64,000 bases of DNA from an uncultured Pelagibacteraceae bacterium (lineage in GTDB: Bacteria; Pseudomonadota; Alphaproteobacteria; Pelagibacterales; Pelagibacteraceae): positions 26,450-90,449 of the forward strand of contig CACBLI010000007.1 in assembly GCA_902540235.1 (NCBI GenBank). The letters run 5' to 3'. Shown piece by piece: positions 43,459 through 52,891 of the stretch. The notes beneath the pieces are model-generated. The model ran no database searches and was not told the DNA's origin. It saw nothing but the letters and a program-made list of their open reading frames with translations. Positions within the stretch are counted from its first letter, which is position 1. Each line of letters begins with the position of its first letter. The translations under genes and the position numbers were made by a program.

Positions 43459-44246
43459 AATTCAGATTATTTTTTTTGATAATCTTTTTAATCTCAACTC
43501 ATTCAAATGCTATAGAATTTGAAGGCAAATTCCTTCAAGGTCATTATATTGTTGGAATTACTAATCCTTCTGCAAGAATTTTAATAGATAAAAAAGAGGT
43601 AAAAGTTTCAAATGATGGTTACTTTGTTTTTGGAATCGATCGAGATAGAAAATTTGATTTAACAATTACAAAGATTCAAAATGGAAAAAAAGAAAAAATA
43701 ATCAAAAAAGTTCTAAAACGAAAATATAATATTCAAAGAATTGATGGACTTGAAGAGAGTAAAGTAACACCACCAGAGTCTGTTTATAAGAGAATTAAGG
43801 ATGAAAATAATAAAATTGGAAAAGCAAGATCAATTAATTCTGACTTACCTTTTTTTAGAAATCAATTTATTATGCCTGTTGAGGGAATTATTAGTGGAGT
43901 TTATGGAAGTCAAAGAATTTTAAATGGTAAACCGAAATGGCCTCACTATGGAATTGACATTGCTGCCAAACAAGGAACAATGATTAAATCCTCCGGATCT
44001 GGTACAGTGACTATGGCTGAAGATGATCTTTATTATACCGGAGGTACAATCATTATGGATCACGGACATGGAATATCAACAATTTATTCTCATCTTGAAA
44101 ATGTAATGGTTTCTGTTGGAGATAAAATAAATCAAGGTGATATAATTGGTACTGTTGGTTCAACTGGTAGATCTACGGGGCCTCATTTAGATTTTAGGAT
44201 TAATTGGTTTCAGACTAGACTCGACCCAATGTCGGTATTAAACTAG
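43443..44246 (+). CDS. Exported M23 family metallopeptidase
   Basis: 267 residues. Signal peptide (about 1-23, ending SNA), then an N-terminal beta domain and a LytM domain at about 145-262. Zinc sites: HYGIDIAA (His, Asp) and GPHLDFRINW. The more common HLH form is HLD here, a variant I associate with alphaproteobacterial M23 proteins. DHGHGISTIYSHL is also present. It probably cuts peptidoglycan cross-links or activates an amidase. Start overlaps the SDR gene. Confidence 0.88.
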   Translation: MDGKIKFRLFFLIIFLISTHSNAIEFEGKFLQGHYIVGITNPSARILIDKKEVKVSNDGYFVFGIDRDRKFDLTITKIQNGKKEKIIKKVLKRKYNIQRIDGLEESKVTPPESVYKRIKDENNKIGKARSINSDLPFFRNQFIMPVEGIISGVYGSQRILNGKPKWPHYGIDIAAKQGTMIKSSGSGTVTMAEDDLYYTGGTIIMDHGHGISTIYSHLENVMVSVGDKINQGDIIGTVGSTGRSTGPHLDFRINWFQTRLDPMSVLN

Positions 44247-44250
44247 ATTT

Positions 44251-45024
44251 ATGAAATCTTTAATTGAAAAAACATCTGATAAATTAGTCAATGCCTTTTT
44301 AAAAAATAAGATCATTGCTCCAATACCATCAAAATTTTGTAAAAAAATAAATGAAGCTCAAAAATTACGAAAATTATGTGAAAGTAAAATTAAACTTCCA
44401 GTCATTGGTTTTAAAGCAGCTGGAACTGGTATTCCTCTTATAAAAAAATTAAAAGAAAAAGAACCTTTTTATGCCTCAGTCTATGAAAAAAATGTTTTAA
44501 AAAATGGTAAAATTGTAAAAATAAATAAGTCGACTTTAGGTATAGAGCTTGAAGTTTGTTATAAAATTAAAAGATCTTTTTTCTCATCTAAAGGCATTAT
44601 CACAATGAAAAATATATCTAAATACATTTCTCATATAGCGCCTTGTATTGAAGTTGTAGGCTATAGGCAGAGAAAAAAAGGCATTACTTCTTTTGGTGAT
44701 TTGTGTAGTGATTTTGGTGCTAACATAAAATTTTTAATTGGACCAAAAAAAAAATATAAAAAATTTAATGTTGGTAATTTAAAAACAAATATTTCTAATA
44801 AAAAAATCAATCAAAGTGTGAGCGGGAATACAAATACTGTTTATGTAAATCCATTAAATTCATTAAGATTTGTTTTGAACAAAGTTAAGAAAGACAAAAA
44901 AAATCTTAATAAAGATTTTTGGGTTTTTACGGGATCGTCTGTTGGTGTTGTACCTATCAAAGGTAAAGGTATTTTCATTGGGAAAATAGATAAATTGGGA
45001 TCGGTTAAGGCAGCTATAAAGTAA
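44251..45024 (+). CDS. 2-keto-4-pentenoate hydratase / FAH-family protein
   Basis: 257 residues with the hydratase layout: VIGFKAAGTGIP near 51, LGIELEVCYKIKRSF near 93 (Glu-x-Glu type metal ligand region), and ending in VFTGSSVGVVPIKGKG. Members hydrate unsaturated keto acids or act as decarboxylases. No aromatic degradation genes are nearby, so the substrate is open. Very lysine-rich, like the neighbouring host genes. Convergent with the glycosyltransferase gene three bases away. Confidence 0.75.
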   Translation: MKSLIEKTSDKLVNAFLKNKIIAPIPSKFCKKINEAQKLRKLCESKIKLPVIGFKAAGTGIPLIKKLKEKEPFYASVYEKNVLKNGKIVKINKSTLGIELEVCYKIKRSFFSSKGIITMKNISKYISHIAPCIEVVGYRQRKKGITSFGDLCSDFGANIKFLIGPKKKYKKFNVGNLKTNISNKKINQSVSGNTNTVYVNPLNSLRFVLNKVKKDKKNLNKDFWVFTGSSVGVVPIKGKGIFIGKIDKLGSVKAAIK

Positions 45025-45027
45025 ATA

Positions 45028-46725
45028 CTATTTATTTAATTCTCTAAAAATCGTAAGTGGCAGACCATCTCTTGAAACAACAACAGCATTTTTTCCACTG
45101 AATGGCTTATAGTCAAAACATGTTTGACGTATATTTGGTGCTCTTGATACTTTTTCCATATCCGTAAGTAACATATTTCCCTTCTCATTAACTAGACCTT
45201 TTACGTGCTCGTTTTCAAATACATCTAAAAAAACTCTATTATTCATAACAATGTGAGTTGCTTGATCTAATACATCGATATTACTGAAAGTTTTTTTAAC
45301 TCCTAAGTATTTATTCAAATAATAAATAAGCGTGTAATCACCTCCTCCGCAATCAGCTATTTTAAAATTTTTTAGTTCCTCTTTACTATATTTTTGTTTA
45401 ATTTTTTTCACTAATTCTTTGTAAGATGAACCCCAATAATCATGTTCGAATTTTCCTATGCTATTTTCAAGTTTTAAATACGAATAGTTTACATAAGTAT
45501 ATTGGTAAGGTGTAAGAATAACAAATCTATAAAATGATAATGAAAATAAAATAAATATAAAAACTGTAATAACTTTTATTTGTGTATAATTTTTAAAATT
45601 TTCAAAAAAATAATTTAAAGCTAAAGCTGAAACTATGCTTAAAAATGGAATTATGAATAAAAATAATCTTAAATTATCATAAATATTTACTCTTAAAATT
45701 AATGCTAAACATATAGGAAAAAAGGCAATAATATTTAATGAAATAAATTTTTTATTAAAATTTTCTATTTCATCGTCAGTGTTTATTTTTTTTAAAAAAA
45801 TCAAAAAAAAAGTACTAATTAATAAAAGAGTGAAATAGAACGGTAATCTGAAAATAATTAAATCTAAAAAATAAGTTCTAGGTGTGTTAAATACCTCATA
45901 GAATTCTCCGTTTATTAAGCCAATTTTTGGTCCATCGATCCAATTAATTGTGTTTTTAATTATTAGCGAGGTAAATTCAATAAAATTACCTTTTTGTAGT
46001 TCTACAATGAAATGTGGCCAACATAAAATTACTAAAAAAATCGTAATTATAAAAACAATTGGGATATGTAAAGAAAGTCTTTTAACTAAAGTTAAATAAT
46101 TCGACTTATATTTTTTAAATAAAAAAATAAAACCAAGTATAATGGCAGGAAAAATTACAATTAAAAATGTTAACCTTACTCCACACCCAAATCCAATACA
46201 CAAAGATGCCAAGATCAAATTTTTAAATATTTTTTCTTCTTTTCTACAGTAAAGATAAAAAAAATAACAAAACCATATAAAACTAAAAAAAACGATAATA
46301 TCTTTTGAATTCATTCCCATGTGGCCAAAAAAGAAGGGATTAAGTAAAGTCAGTAATACTGAAAACAATGCAATCTTTTTATTAAATATTTCTTTAGTTA
46401 ATAAATATAATCCCAAAATACTTAATGATGAAAAAGAGATATTTACCACATGCATAATTAGATCGATATTTTGCACGTAAAACTTTTTATTAATAAAAAG
46501 AAAGATTTGTCCAAAAGCATATGAAATAGTGTCATACAATCCTGGATAAAATTTATTGTTCCTAAACTCAAATTTCTGAAAATCACCCAAGGATGTTAGA
46601 AAATTATATCTAACCAGGCCGTTAATATGGTGAAAATATTCATCCCAAGATAATCCGATTATTAATGCGCACCACCATGCAAAAAAAATCATTAAAATAA
46701 TTAAACTTGAAAGAATCTTATTCAT
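45028..46725 (-). CDS. Membrane glycosyltransferase, GT39/ArnT-like
   Basis: 565 residues, about ten to twelve helices. The N-terminal loop holds LSWDEYFHHINGLVRYN (about 25-41) with an acidic DE pair, as in GT-C lipid-sugar transferases. A later loop has GHMGMNSKDIIVFFSF. The C-terminal 150 residues form a soluble domain. It probably moves a sugar from a polyprenyl carrier onto a lipid or protein in the periplasm. It stands alone upstream of the xsc stop; no glycan cluster is visible. Confidence 0.72.
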   Translation of the reverse strand: MNKILSSLIILMIFFAWWCALIIGLSWDEYFHHINGLVRYNFLTSLGDFQKFEFRNNKFYPGLYDTISYAFGQIFLFINKKFYVQNIDLIMHVVNISFSSLSILGLYLLTKEIFNKKIALFSVLLTLLNPFFFGHMGMNSKDIIVFFSFIWFCYFFYLYCRKEEKIFKNLILASLCIGFGCGVRLTFLIVIFPAIILGFIFLFKKYKSNYLTLVKRLSLHIPIVFIITIFLVILCWPHFIVELQKGNFIEFTSLIIKNTINWIDGPKIGLINGEFYEVFNTPRTYFLDLIIFRLPFYFTLLLISTFFLIFLKKINTDDEIENFNKKFISLNIIAFFPICLALILRVNIYDNLRLFLFIIPFLSIVSALALNYFFENFKNYTQIKVITVFIFILFSLSFYRFVILTPYQYTYVNYSYLKLENSIGKFEHDYWGSSYKELVKKIKQKYSKEELKNFKIADCGGGDYTLIYYLNKYLGVKKTFSNIDVLDQATHIVMNNRVFLDVFENEHVKGLVNEKGNMLLTDMEKVSRAPNIRQTCFDYKPFSGKNAVVVSRDGLPLTIFRELNK

Positions 46726-46764
46726 TAAAAAAGATTACGCTAATTGTTGATTATTTTAAAGATG

Positions 46765-48549
46765 TTAAGAGTTTAAAGAGGGTTGCTTTTTCATATCCTC
46801 TTTTTTAATACCAGCAACTCTTACTGGTTTTTTCATTGCATCTCTTCTGAATGGTTCACCTAATTCCTGATTTAATATTACTTCAATGAATGTGGTTATA
46901 CCTTTCTTTTGATCTTCACAAGACTTCTTGATTGCTGCAGTAGTTTCATCCATAGTTTTAACAGTCACACCCTTTAAACCACATGCATCTGCTACTTTTG
47001 CAAAACTTAATTCTGGATCAAGTTCTGTTCCAACAAAATTATTATCAAACCACAAAGTAGTATTTCTTTTTTCTGCACCCCATTGATAATTTCTAAATAT
47101 AACCATGGTAATTGCTGGCCATTCTTCTCTTGCACACGAACTCATTTCGTTCATACTAATTCCAAAAGCCCCATCACCCGCAAAACCAATTACAGGTGTG
47201 TCAGGACATCCAATTTTTGCACCTAAGATTGAGGGAAAACCATAGCCACATGGACCAAAAAGACCAGGAGCTAAATATTTTCTTGGTTTTTCAAAAGTTG
47301 GATAAGCATTACCAATGGCACAATTATTTCCAATATCACTAGAAATAATTACATCTTCTGGCATACCTGCTTGAATTGCTCTCCATGCTTGTCTTGGCGA
47401 CATCCTATCAGCATCTCTTACTCTTGCTTCTTTATTCCAAACTGTTCCTTCATCATCATCTTCATGATCTAAACTTGATAATTTTTGTAACCATGCTGAT
47501 TTAGTTTGGTGAATTAAATCTCTTCTTTTTTGTCTATCTGTATCTCCAGCCTTTGAGGATAGTTTTTCTAAAATTTGCTTAGCCACTAACTTTGCATCCC
47601 CACTTATTCCAACTGTAACCTTTTTTGTTAATCCAATTCTGTCTGGATTCATATCTACTTGAATTATACTTGCGTTCTTTGGCCAATAGTCAATTCCATA
47701 TCCTGGTAAAGTTGAGAAAGGATTTAATCTTGTTCCAAGTGCTAAAACAACATCTGCTTTTGAAATTAGTTCCATTGCAGCTTTTGATCCATTATAACCT
47801 AACGGTCCAACTGCTAAAGGATGGCTGCCAGGAAAACTATCGTTGTGCTGATAACCAGAACAAACTGGTGAATCAAGTTTCTCAGCTAACTTTTTAGTTT
47901 CTTCGATTGCACCTCCGATTACAACTCCTGCCCCAGATAAAATAACTGGAAATTTTGCTTTTGATAATAGCTCTGCTGCTTTTGAAATTGCATCTTCTCC
48001 TCCACCCTGTCTTTCTAACCTTACAATTGGAGGAAGCTCGATATCAATTACTTGACACCAATAGTCTCTTGGAACATTTATTTGTGCTGGTGCTGAGCCT
48101 CGTATTGCTTTTTCAATAACTCTGTTTAATACCTCTGCCATCCTTGAAGGATCTCTAACCTCTTCTTGATAGCAAACCATATCCTTAAATAAATTCATTT
48201 GCTCTACTTCTTGAAAACCACCTTGACCCATTGTTTTATTTGCAGCTTGTGGAGTCACTAATAGCAAAGGTGTATGATTCCAGTAAGCTGTTTTAATTGG
48301 TGTTACTAATCCTGTTATACCTGGTCCATTTTGTGCAATGACCATAGACATTTTTCCAGTGGCTCTTGTGTAACCATCAGCAATCAAACCACCATTTGTT
48401 TCGTGAGCTACGTCCCAAAATGTTATTCCAGCATCAGGAAAAATATCAGAAATAGGCATGAATGCTGAGCCGATAATTCCGAAAGCGTGCTCAATACCGT
48501 GCATTTGTAAAACTTTTACAAAAGCTTCCTCTGTAGTCATTTTAGTCAT
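46765..48549 (-). CDS. xsc: Sulfoacetaldehyde acetyltransferase
   Basis: About 594 residues, thiamine-diphosphate enzyme. The N-terminus (TTEEAFVKVLQMHGIEHAFG, IIGSAFMPISDIFP) and VAHETNGGLIADGYTRATG with the cofactor-binding Glu are specific for Xsc. The ThDP/Mg site is GFAGDGAFGISMNEM near 460. It converts sulfoacetaldehyde plus phosphate into acetyl phosphate and sulfite. I use ATG 48549, with AAAGG about nine bases upstream; an in-frame TTG lies one codon before. Divergent from suyAB with a 117-base promoter gap. Confidence 0.92.
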   Translation of the reverse strand: MTKMTTEEAFVKVLQMHGIEHAFGIIGSAFMPISDIFPDAGITFWDVAHETNGGLIADGYTRATGKMSMVIAQNGPGITGLVTPIKTAYWNHTPLLLVTPQAANKTMGQGGFQEVEQMNLFKDMVCYQEEVRDPSRMAEVLNRVIEKAIRGSAPAQINVPRDYWCQVIDIELPPIVRLERQGGGEDAISKAAELLSKAKFPVILSGAGVVIGGAIEETKKLAEKLDSPVCSGYQHNDSFPGSHPLAVGPLGYNGSKAAMELISKADVVLALGTRLNPFSTLPGYGIDYWPKNASIIQVDMNPDRIGLTKKVTVGISGDAKLVAKQILEKLSSKAGDTDRQKRRDLIHQTKSAWLQKLSSLDHEDDDEGTVWNKEARVRDADRMSPRQAWRAIQAGMPEDVIISSDIGNNCAIGNAYPTFEKPRKYLAPGLFGPCGYGFPSILGAKIGCPDTPVIGFAGDGAFGISMNEMSSCAREEWPAITMVIFRNYQWGAEKRNTTLWFDNNFVGTELDPELSFAKVADACGLKGVTVKTMDETTAAIKKSCEDQKKGITTFIEVILNQELGEPFRRDAMKKPVRVAGIKKEDMKKQPSLNS

Positions 48550-48666
48550 CAATAGAACCTTTCTAAACTATTAAATGTTATAATCTTTTATAAAACTATT
48601 TGTTAATTGATGCGATTAATATATAAGATTTTCTGAAATTCAAACAAACAAATCGACACTATAAAA
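48550..48666. promoter_or_regulatory. Divergent promoter region between xsc and suyA
   Basis: This 117-base gap lies between divergently read xsc and suyA. It is AT-rich with several -10-like boxes: TTATAACAT on the xsc side, and TTAATATATAAG and ACACTATAAAAATG on the suyA side. No clear -35 or operator stands out. Shared control of the two desulfonation routes is plausible. Confidence 0.4.
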
Positions 48667-48951
48667 ATGGCTACAGACATCATAATTCACGATAAAAAAG
48701 ATAACGTTGGTGTTGTTGTGATTGAAAAAATAACCCCAAAACAAGACTGTAATTGCTGGATAATGGAAGATGATAGCTCAACTAATATTCAATCAATGGA
48801 TGAAATACCTCTAGGACATAAAATTGCGATGATTGATTTAAAAGAGGGAGATACAATCTTAAAATATGGTCATGATATTGGTAAAGTTGTAAAATCAATA
48901 AAAAAAGGTGAGCATGTTCATGTTCATAATGTAAAAACAAAAAAGTGGTAA
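48667..48951 (+). CDS. suyA: Sulfolactate sulfo-lyase small subunit (SAF domain)
   Basis: 94 residues, one SAF domain as in UxaA/SuyA small subunits: DNVGVVVIEKITP, EIPLGHKIAMIDLKEGD, and the typical end KKGEHVHVHNVKTKKW. With SuyB it splits (R)-3-sulfolactate into pyruvate and sulfite. The family also covers altronate and galactarate dehydratases. The sulfonate reading depends on neighbours xsc, apr and sulfite exporters. Followed three bases later by the large subunit. Confidence 0.78.
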   Translation: MATDIIIHDKKDNVGVVVIEKITPKQDCNCWIMEDDSSTNIQSMDEIPLGHKIAMIDLKEGDTILKYGHDIGKVVKSIKKGEHVHVHNVKTKKW

Positions 48952-48954
48952 GAG

Positions 48955-50121
48955 ATGGAAATCCCCAAAAGTTTTTTAGGCTATAAAAGAGAAAACGGAA
49001 GAGCTGGAACAAGAAATCACGTTATAATTTTACCAGTGGATGACATTTCAAATGCATGTGCTGAGGCTGTAGCAAATAATATTAAAGGTACAATTGCTTT
49101 ACCTCATTCATATGGAAGACTTCAATTTGGAGCAGATTTAGAATTACATTTTAGAACTATGATTGGAACCGGCAGCAATCCAAATGTAGCTGCTGTAATA
49201 GTAATTGGCATAGAGCCTAAATGGACTAAAAGAATTGTAGATGGCATAGCCAAAACAGGAAAACCTGTTGAGGGTTTTCATATTGAGCGTACAGGTGACA
49301 TTGGAACAGTAATGAAAGCATCAAAAAAAGCTCAAGAATTTGTGATGTGGGCATCAGAAAAACAGAGAGAAGAATGTCCAATTAGTGATTTGTGGATATC
49401 AGTAAAATGTGGAGAGTCAGATACAACATCTGGCTTAGCTTCAAATCCTACAGTTGGAAATTTAATGGATAAACTAGAGCCTTTAGGTGTTCATTTATGT
49501 TTTGGTGAAACATCTGAGCTGACTGGAGCTGAAAAGGTCTGTGCAAATAGAGGAGCAACAAAAGAGGCCTCAGATAAGTTTATGAAAACTTGGAGTGACT
49601 ATAATGATTTTATTTTAAAAGAAGCAACTAACGATCTTTCTGAAAGCCAACCCACTGCAGGAAATATTGCTGGTGGATTAACAACAATAGAAGAAAAAGC
49701 TTTTGGAAATTTTCAAAAGATTGGAAATTGTAAATTCATAGATGTTTTAGAGCCAGCCGAAGAACCAAAAAAAGGGAAAGGTCTATATTTTATGGATACG
49801 TCCTCAGCTGCAGCAGAATGCGTAACACTTCAAGCTGCCGCTGGATTTAACATTCATTTATTCCCAACAGGTCAAGGAAATATTGTTGGAAATCCAATTG
49901 AACCAGTTCTCAAATTAACTGCAAACCCTCTTACTGTAAAAAGTATGGGCGAACATATTGATTGTGATGTGTCAAAAATTCTTTCTAGAGAAATGAACTT
50001 ATCTGAGGCAGGAGATAAACTCATCGAAACAACTTTAAGAGTTGCAAATGGAAGATTAACCTGCGCAGAAGCTTTAGGTCATAAAGAATTTGTCATGACT
50101 AAACTTTATAGAAGTGCTTAA
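48955..50121 (+). CDS. suyB: Sulfolactate sulfo-lyase large subunit
   Basis: 388 residues, UxaA/GarD-type large subunit: [19 protein letters not shown] at 9-27, [12 protein letters not shown] near 50, [19 protein letters not shown] near 148-166, and a C-terminal part with [17 protein letters not shown] and [12 protein letters not shown]. The Cys and Gly-rich sites bind iron in this family. In this gene context the product should be SuyB. An altronate-type hydratase is the alternative, but no sugar-acid genes are nearby. Confidence 0.78.
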   Translation: MEIPKSFLGYKRENGRAGTRNHVIILPVDDISNACAEAVANNIKGTIALPHSYGRLQFGADLELHFRTMIGTGSNPNVAAVIVIGIEPKWTKRIVDGIAKTGKPVEGFHIERTGDIGTVMKASKKAQEFVMWASEKQREECPISDLWISVKCGESDTTSGLASNPTVGNLMDKLEPLGVHLCFGETSELTGAEKVCANRGATKEASDKFMKTWSDYNDFILKEATNDLSESQPTAGNIAGGLTTIEEKAFGNFQKIGNCKFIDVLEPAEEPKKGKGLYFMDTSSAAAECVTLQAAAGFNIHLFPTGQGNIVGNPIEPVLKLTANPLTVKSMGEHIDCDVSKILSREMNLSEAGDKLIETTLRVANGRLTCAEALGHKEFVMTKLYRSA

Positions 50122-50135
50122 TTAATCAATAACTC

Positions 50136-51203
50136 ATGCTATATAAAAATTATTTGGTAGTATTGCCAGGTATAATTTTAGCTTTTGTTCTTTACACGCT
50201 TTCTCAAGGTTTTAATAATATAATCGGAGTTGAACTCTTAGGATATACCAAAAGTCCTATCTCAACTGCAATGATAGCGATACTTCTTGGGATATTTTTT
50301 GGTAATTTTTTTAAGATTAGAGAAAGTTTTCAAAAAGGTCTAGATTTTTCAAGAGAATATATTTTAAAGTTAGGAATTATATGTCTTGGAATCCAGCTAA
50401 AGCCATTTGAGTTTTTAGACTTTGGTAAAATCGCAATACCTTTAATTGTCATATGTATTATAAGCGTGCTTATTGTTATTAAAATCACAATAAAGAAATT
50501 TAAGATCTCAACCAGAATGTCTTACCTAATATCAATTGGTAGTACTGTTTGTGGAACTACTGCTATCATGGCTACAGCACCAGTTATTAAAGCTAGTAAA
50601 AGTGAAGTGTCTTACGCAATAGCAAATATTACTCTATTTGGAATATTATCTATGTTACTATATCCTTATTTCGCTAATTTTTATTTTGAGGGAAATTCTC
50701 TATTTGCAGGTCTTTTTTTAGGAACCTCTATTCATGAAACTTCACAAGTAGCAGCCGCAGGTCTTATTTATGATCAACAATTTAATAGTCCAGAAACACT
50801 AAATATAGCAACAGTCACGAAACTAATAAGGAATACATTTTTAATAATAATGATTCCTCTTTTTGCTTTTCTTTACAATAGAGGTCAAATAAATGAAAAA
50901 AATTACTCTATCAAAAATATTTTTCCTTATTTTGTTTTGGGCTTTGTTGGAATGATTATTTTTAGAAATATTGGTGATCAAGTATTTATTGTCGATGGTA
51001 ATTGGACAAATATGATAGATTTCATCGCAATGTCTTCAAAAATATTTTTAACAATGGCTATGGGCGCTATAGGCTTATCAACTAATTTAAAAGATATTAA
51101 AGGAATGGGATATAGGCCTTTTATTGTAGGTTTTATTGCAATGTTAACTGTTGGTATAATTTCAATATCAACTATAGAAATCTATTTAAAATTTTTTATT
51201 TAG
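50136..51203 (+). CDS. YeiH-family membrane protein, putative sulfate/sulfite exporter
   Basis: 355 residues, about ten helices. UPF0324/YeiH markers: LLGIFFGNFFKIRESFQKGL near 50, LKLGIICLGIQLKPFEF near 77, GSTVCGTTAIMATAPVIKA near 131, and GTSIHETSQVAAAG near 190. Relatives beside sulfonate genes have been proposed as sulfite or sulfate exporters. Here it follows suyAB by 14 bases, supporting that role. The 3' end overlaps the convergent TauE-type gene by eight bases. Confidence 0.82.
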   Translation: MLYKNYLVVLPGIILAFVLYTLSQGFNNIIGVELLGYTKSPISTAMIAILLGIFFGNFFKIRESFQKGLDFSREYILKLGIICLGIQLKPFEFLDFGKIAIPLIVICIISVLIVIKITIKKFKISTRMSYLISIGSTVCGTTAIMATAPVIKASKSEVSYAIANITLFGILSMLLYPYFANFYFEGNSLFAGLFLGTSIHETSQVAAAGLIYDQQFNSPETLNIATVTKLIRNTFLIIMIPLFAFLYNRGQINEKNYSIKNIFPYFVLGFVGMIIFRNIGDQVFIVDGNWTNMIDFIAMSSKIFLTMAMGAIGLSTNLKDIKGMGYRPFIVGFIAMLTVGIISISTIEIYLKFFI

Positions 51204-52290
51204 ACTGCTTAATAGTTTTGTTAAAATATTTTTTTCTAAAATTTGAGATTGATCTCCTTATAAAAGCCGCAGCAATCCCCAAGATAACAGCAAATAAAAT
51301 TGAAAATAAACCATAGAAGAACGGCATATCATTTGAAAACTCTTTAATAAATTTTGAAAAAAAGTTTAAATCCTGGGAACTAATTGAGCTTATTTCTTTT
51401 TGCATTTCCTCAGCAAAAAAAGTGTCATAGGCAATAACTATGCCAACAATTAATAATAAAATTGCTAATAGAGCTTTTAGTCCAGAGCTATCAATTTGTT
51501 CACCAATTTTCTGACCGACCTGAACTCCTACTATTGATCCCACAACTAACAACAATACAAGCATTAAATCTATGGAACCATAATTTATTGAGTGAAGAAA
51601 TGTAACTATTACACTAACAAAAATAGTTACAAATAAAGAGGTTCCAGGCACCAATTTTGTCGGCATCTTTATGATATAAATCATCGCTGGAACTAAAATA
51701 AATGCACCTCCTATTCCCATTATTGCTGCTATAAAACCAACTAATAATCCAATTATTATAGGTGTGAATATACTTTCATATAATTTTGATTTTGGAAATC
51801 TCATCCTAAATGGAAGCCCATGTATCCAGTAATGTACATGTAATTTTTTCTTCTCAACAATATTCTTTTTGGCTTTATCTATTTCTCCAAGACTTTCTAC
51901 CAACATTAAAGTTCCAATTATTGCTAAAATGTACATGTACGCCAAAGAAATAACTGTGTCTATTTTTCCAATGTCTTTGAAATAGGTGAAAGTAAAAATA
52001 CCTAATATTGTACCTATGGTTCCACCAATCACAATTATAAATCCCATTTTATAATCTAAAGTATTTTTTAGATAGTGCGTAGTTGATCCAGACACAGAAG
52101 TTGCCAATATATTATTTGCCTCATTAGCTACAGCATAAGCTGGGGGGACACCCATAAAGATTAAAAAAGGTGTCATTAAGAAACCACCTCCGACACCAAA
52201 AAGACCGGAAAGAACGCCAACAATTGCACTTAACAAAAGAATTTCAACTGGATTAATAAGGACTTGTGCTATTGGTAAAAAAACTTCCAT
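51196..52290 (-). CDS. TauE/SafE (TSUP) family permease, putative sulfite exporter
   Basis: 364 residues with two repeats of the TSUP signature: GVLSGLFGVGGGFLMTPFLI near 25-44 and GFIAAIMGIGGAFILVPAMI near 183-202. About nine helices. Members carry sulfite, sulfoacetate or other small organosulfur anions. Position between desulfonation genes and the apr genes fits removal of toxic sulfite. The direction of transport is inference. Confidence 0.82.
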   Translation of the reverse strand: MEVFLPIAQVLINPVEILLLSAIVGVLSGLFGVGGGFLMTPFLIFMGVPPAYAVANEANNILATSVSGSTTHYLKNTLDYKMGFIIVIGGTIGTILGIFTFTYFKDIGKIDTVISLAYMYILAIIGTLMLVESLGEIDKAKKNIVEKKKLHVHYWIHGLPFRMRFPKSKLYESIFTPIIIGLLVGFIAAIMGIGGAFILVPAMIYIIKMPTKLVPGTSLFVTIFVSVIVTFLHSINYGSIDLMLVLLLVVGSIVGVQVGQKIGEQIDSSGLKALLAILLLIVGIVIAYDTFFAEEMQKEISSISSQDLNFFSKFIKEFSNDMPFFYGLFSILFAVILGIAAAFIRRSISNFRKKYFNKTIKQSK

Positions 52291-52318
52291 CTAAAAAAAA
52301 TAAAAACTTTTATATGTT

Positions 52319-52453
52319 CTATTTAAAAGTTATAAAAGTTCCTATTAAGATAACACCCCAACAAGCAGCTATAGCTGAAAAAATTCCTGTTTTAATAAAA
52401 GTTGATTTATTTTCTGTGATTTTTAGGGGAATTTTTATTTTTGGAAAGTTCAT
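52319..52453 (-). CDS. 44-residue single-helix membrane protein
   Basis: ATG 52453: MNFPKIKIPLKITENKSTF followed by a hydrophobic helix (IKTGIFSAIAACWGVILIGT). It fills the gap between the TauE-like gene and the 116-residue gene, on the same strand. The peptide has a convincing single-pass pattern, whereas the overlapping plus-strand ORF in this gap does not. Role unknown; linkage to the sulfur cluster is only positional. Confidence 0.5.
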   Translation of the reverse strand: MNFPKIKIPLKITENKSTFIKTGIFSAIAACWGVILIGTFITFK

Positions 52454-52517
52454 CTATAGTTCTAATTACACCCAGGGTAAAAATTGTCAAACTATAATTG
52501 AGTTTAAATAAAATTTT

Positions 52518-52868
52518 TTAATAGATTGTTGCTCCAAAGACCTTGATCTGACCATCCTCAACACCTAGAACCATTCTTCCTAAAAATTCACCAGGGATTT
52601 TCTTATTAGTTTGTTTGATAAGAACTGTAATGTGATCTCCCCTTCTTAAAGTACCGAAAGGCTCATAAGTTTCATTTAAGTTGGTGATTAGTTCATTGTT
52701 AGCCCATTGCTTGCCCAATTCTACCTCATTAGCGCCAAATAACATCTGTGTTGAAAAATCTCTTGTAAAACTTCCATAATCCTTAAGATTTGAAGATCTT
52801 ACCAAGTTCTCCCAAAATGGTTTACCAATTGCAAAAATTTCTTCATCAGATTTAGCTAATAAGTCCAT
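52518..52868 (-). CDS. Conserved hypothetical protein downstream of aprA
   Basis: 116 residues. The N-terminal half is helical (LLAKSDEEIFAIGKPFWENL) and the C-terminal half reads as a small beta-barrel (YEPFGTLRRGDHITVLIKQ, IPGEFLGRMVLGVEDGQI). I do not recognise a family. It is 23 bases downstream of aprA on the same strand, so it is likely in the apr transcript and may assist the enzyme. Confidence 0.7.
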   Translation of the reverse strand: MDLLAKSDEEIFAIGKPFWENLVRSSNLKDYGSFTRDFSTQMLFGANEVELGKQWANNELITNLNETYEPFGTLRRGDHITVLIKQTNKKIPGEFLGRMVLGVEDGQIKVFGATIY

Positions 52869-52891
52869 GAATTTTTAATTAAAATATTTAA

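Noticed and set aside
48782..49012. 76-codon minus-strand ORF across the suyA/suyB junction
   Set aside because: Antisense to two conserved enzyme subunits; a Leu/Phe/His-rich shadow of AT-rich coding DNA.
52266..52511. 81-codon plus-strand ORF between the TauE-like and 116-residue genes
   Set aside because: It has no ribosome site and an erratic composition; the minus strand of the same gap encodes a more convincing 44-residue membrane protein.
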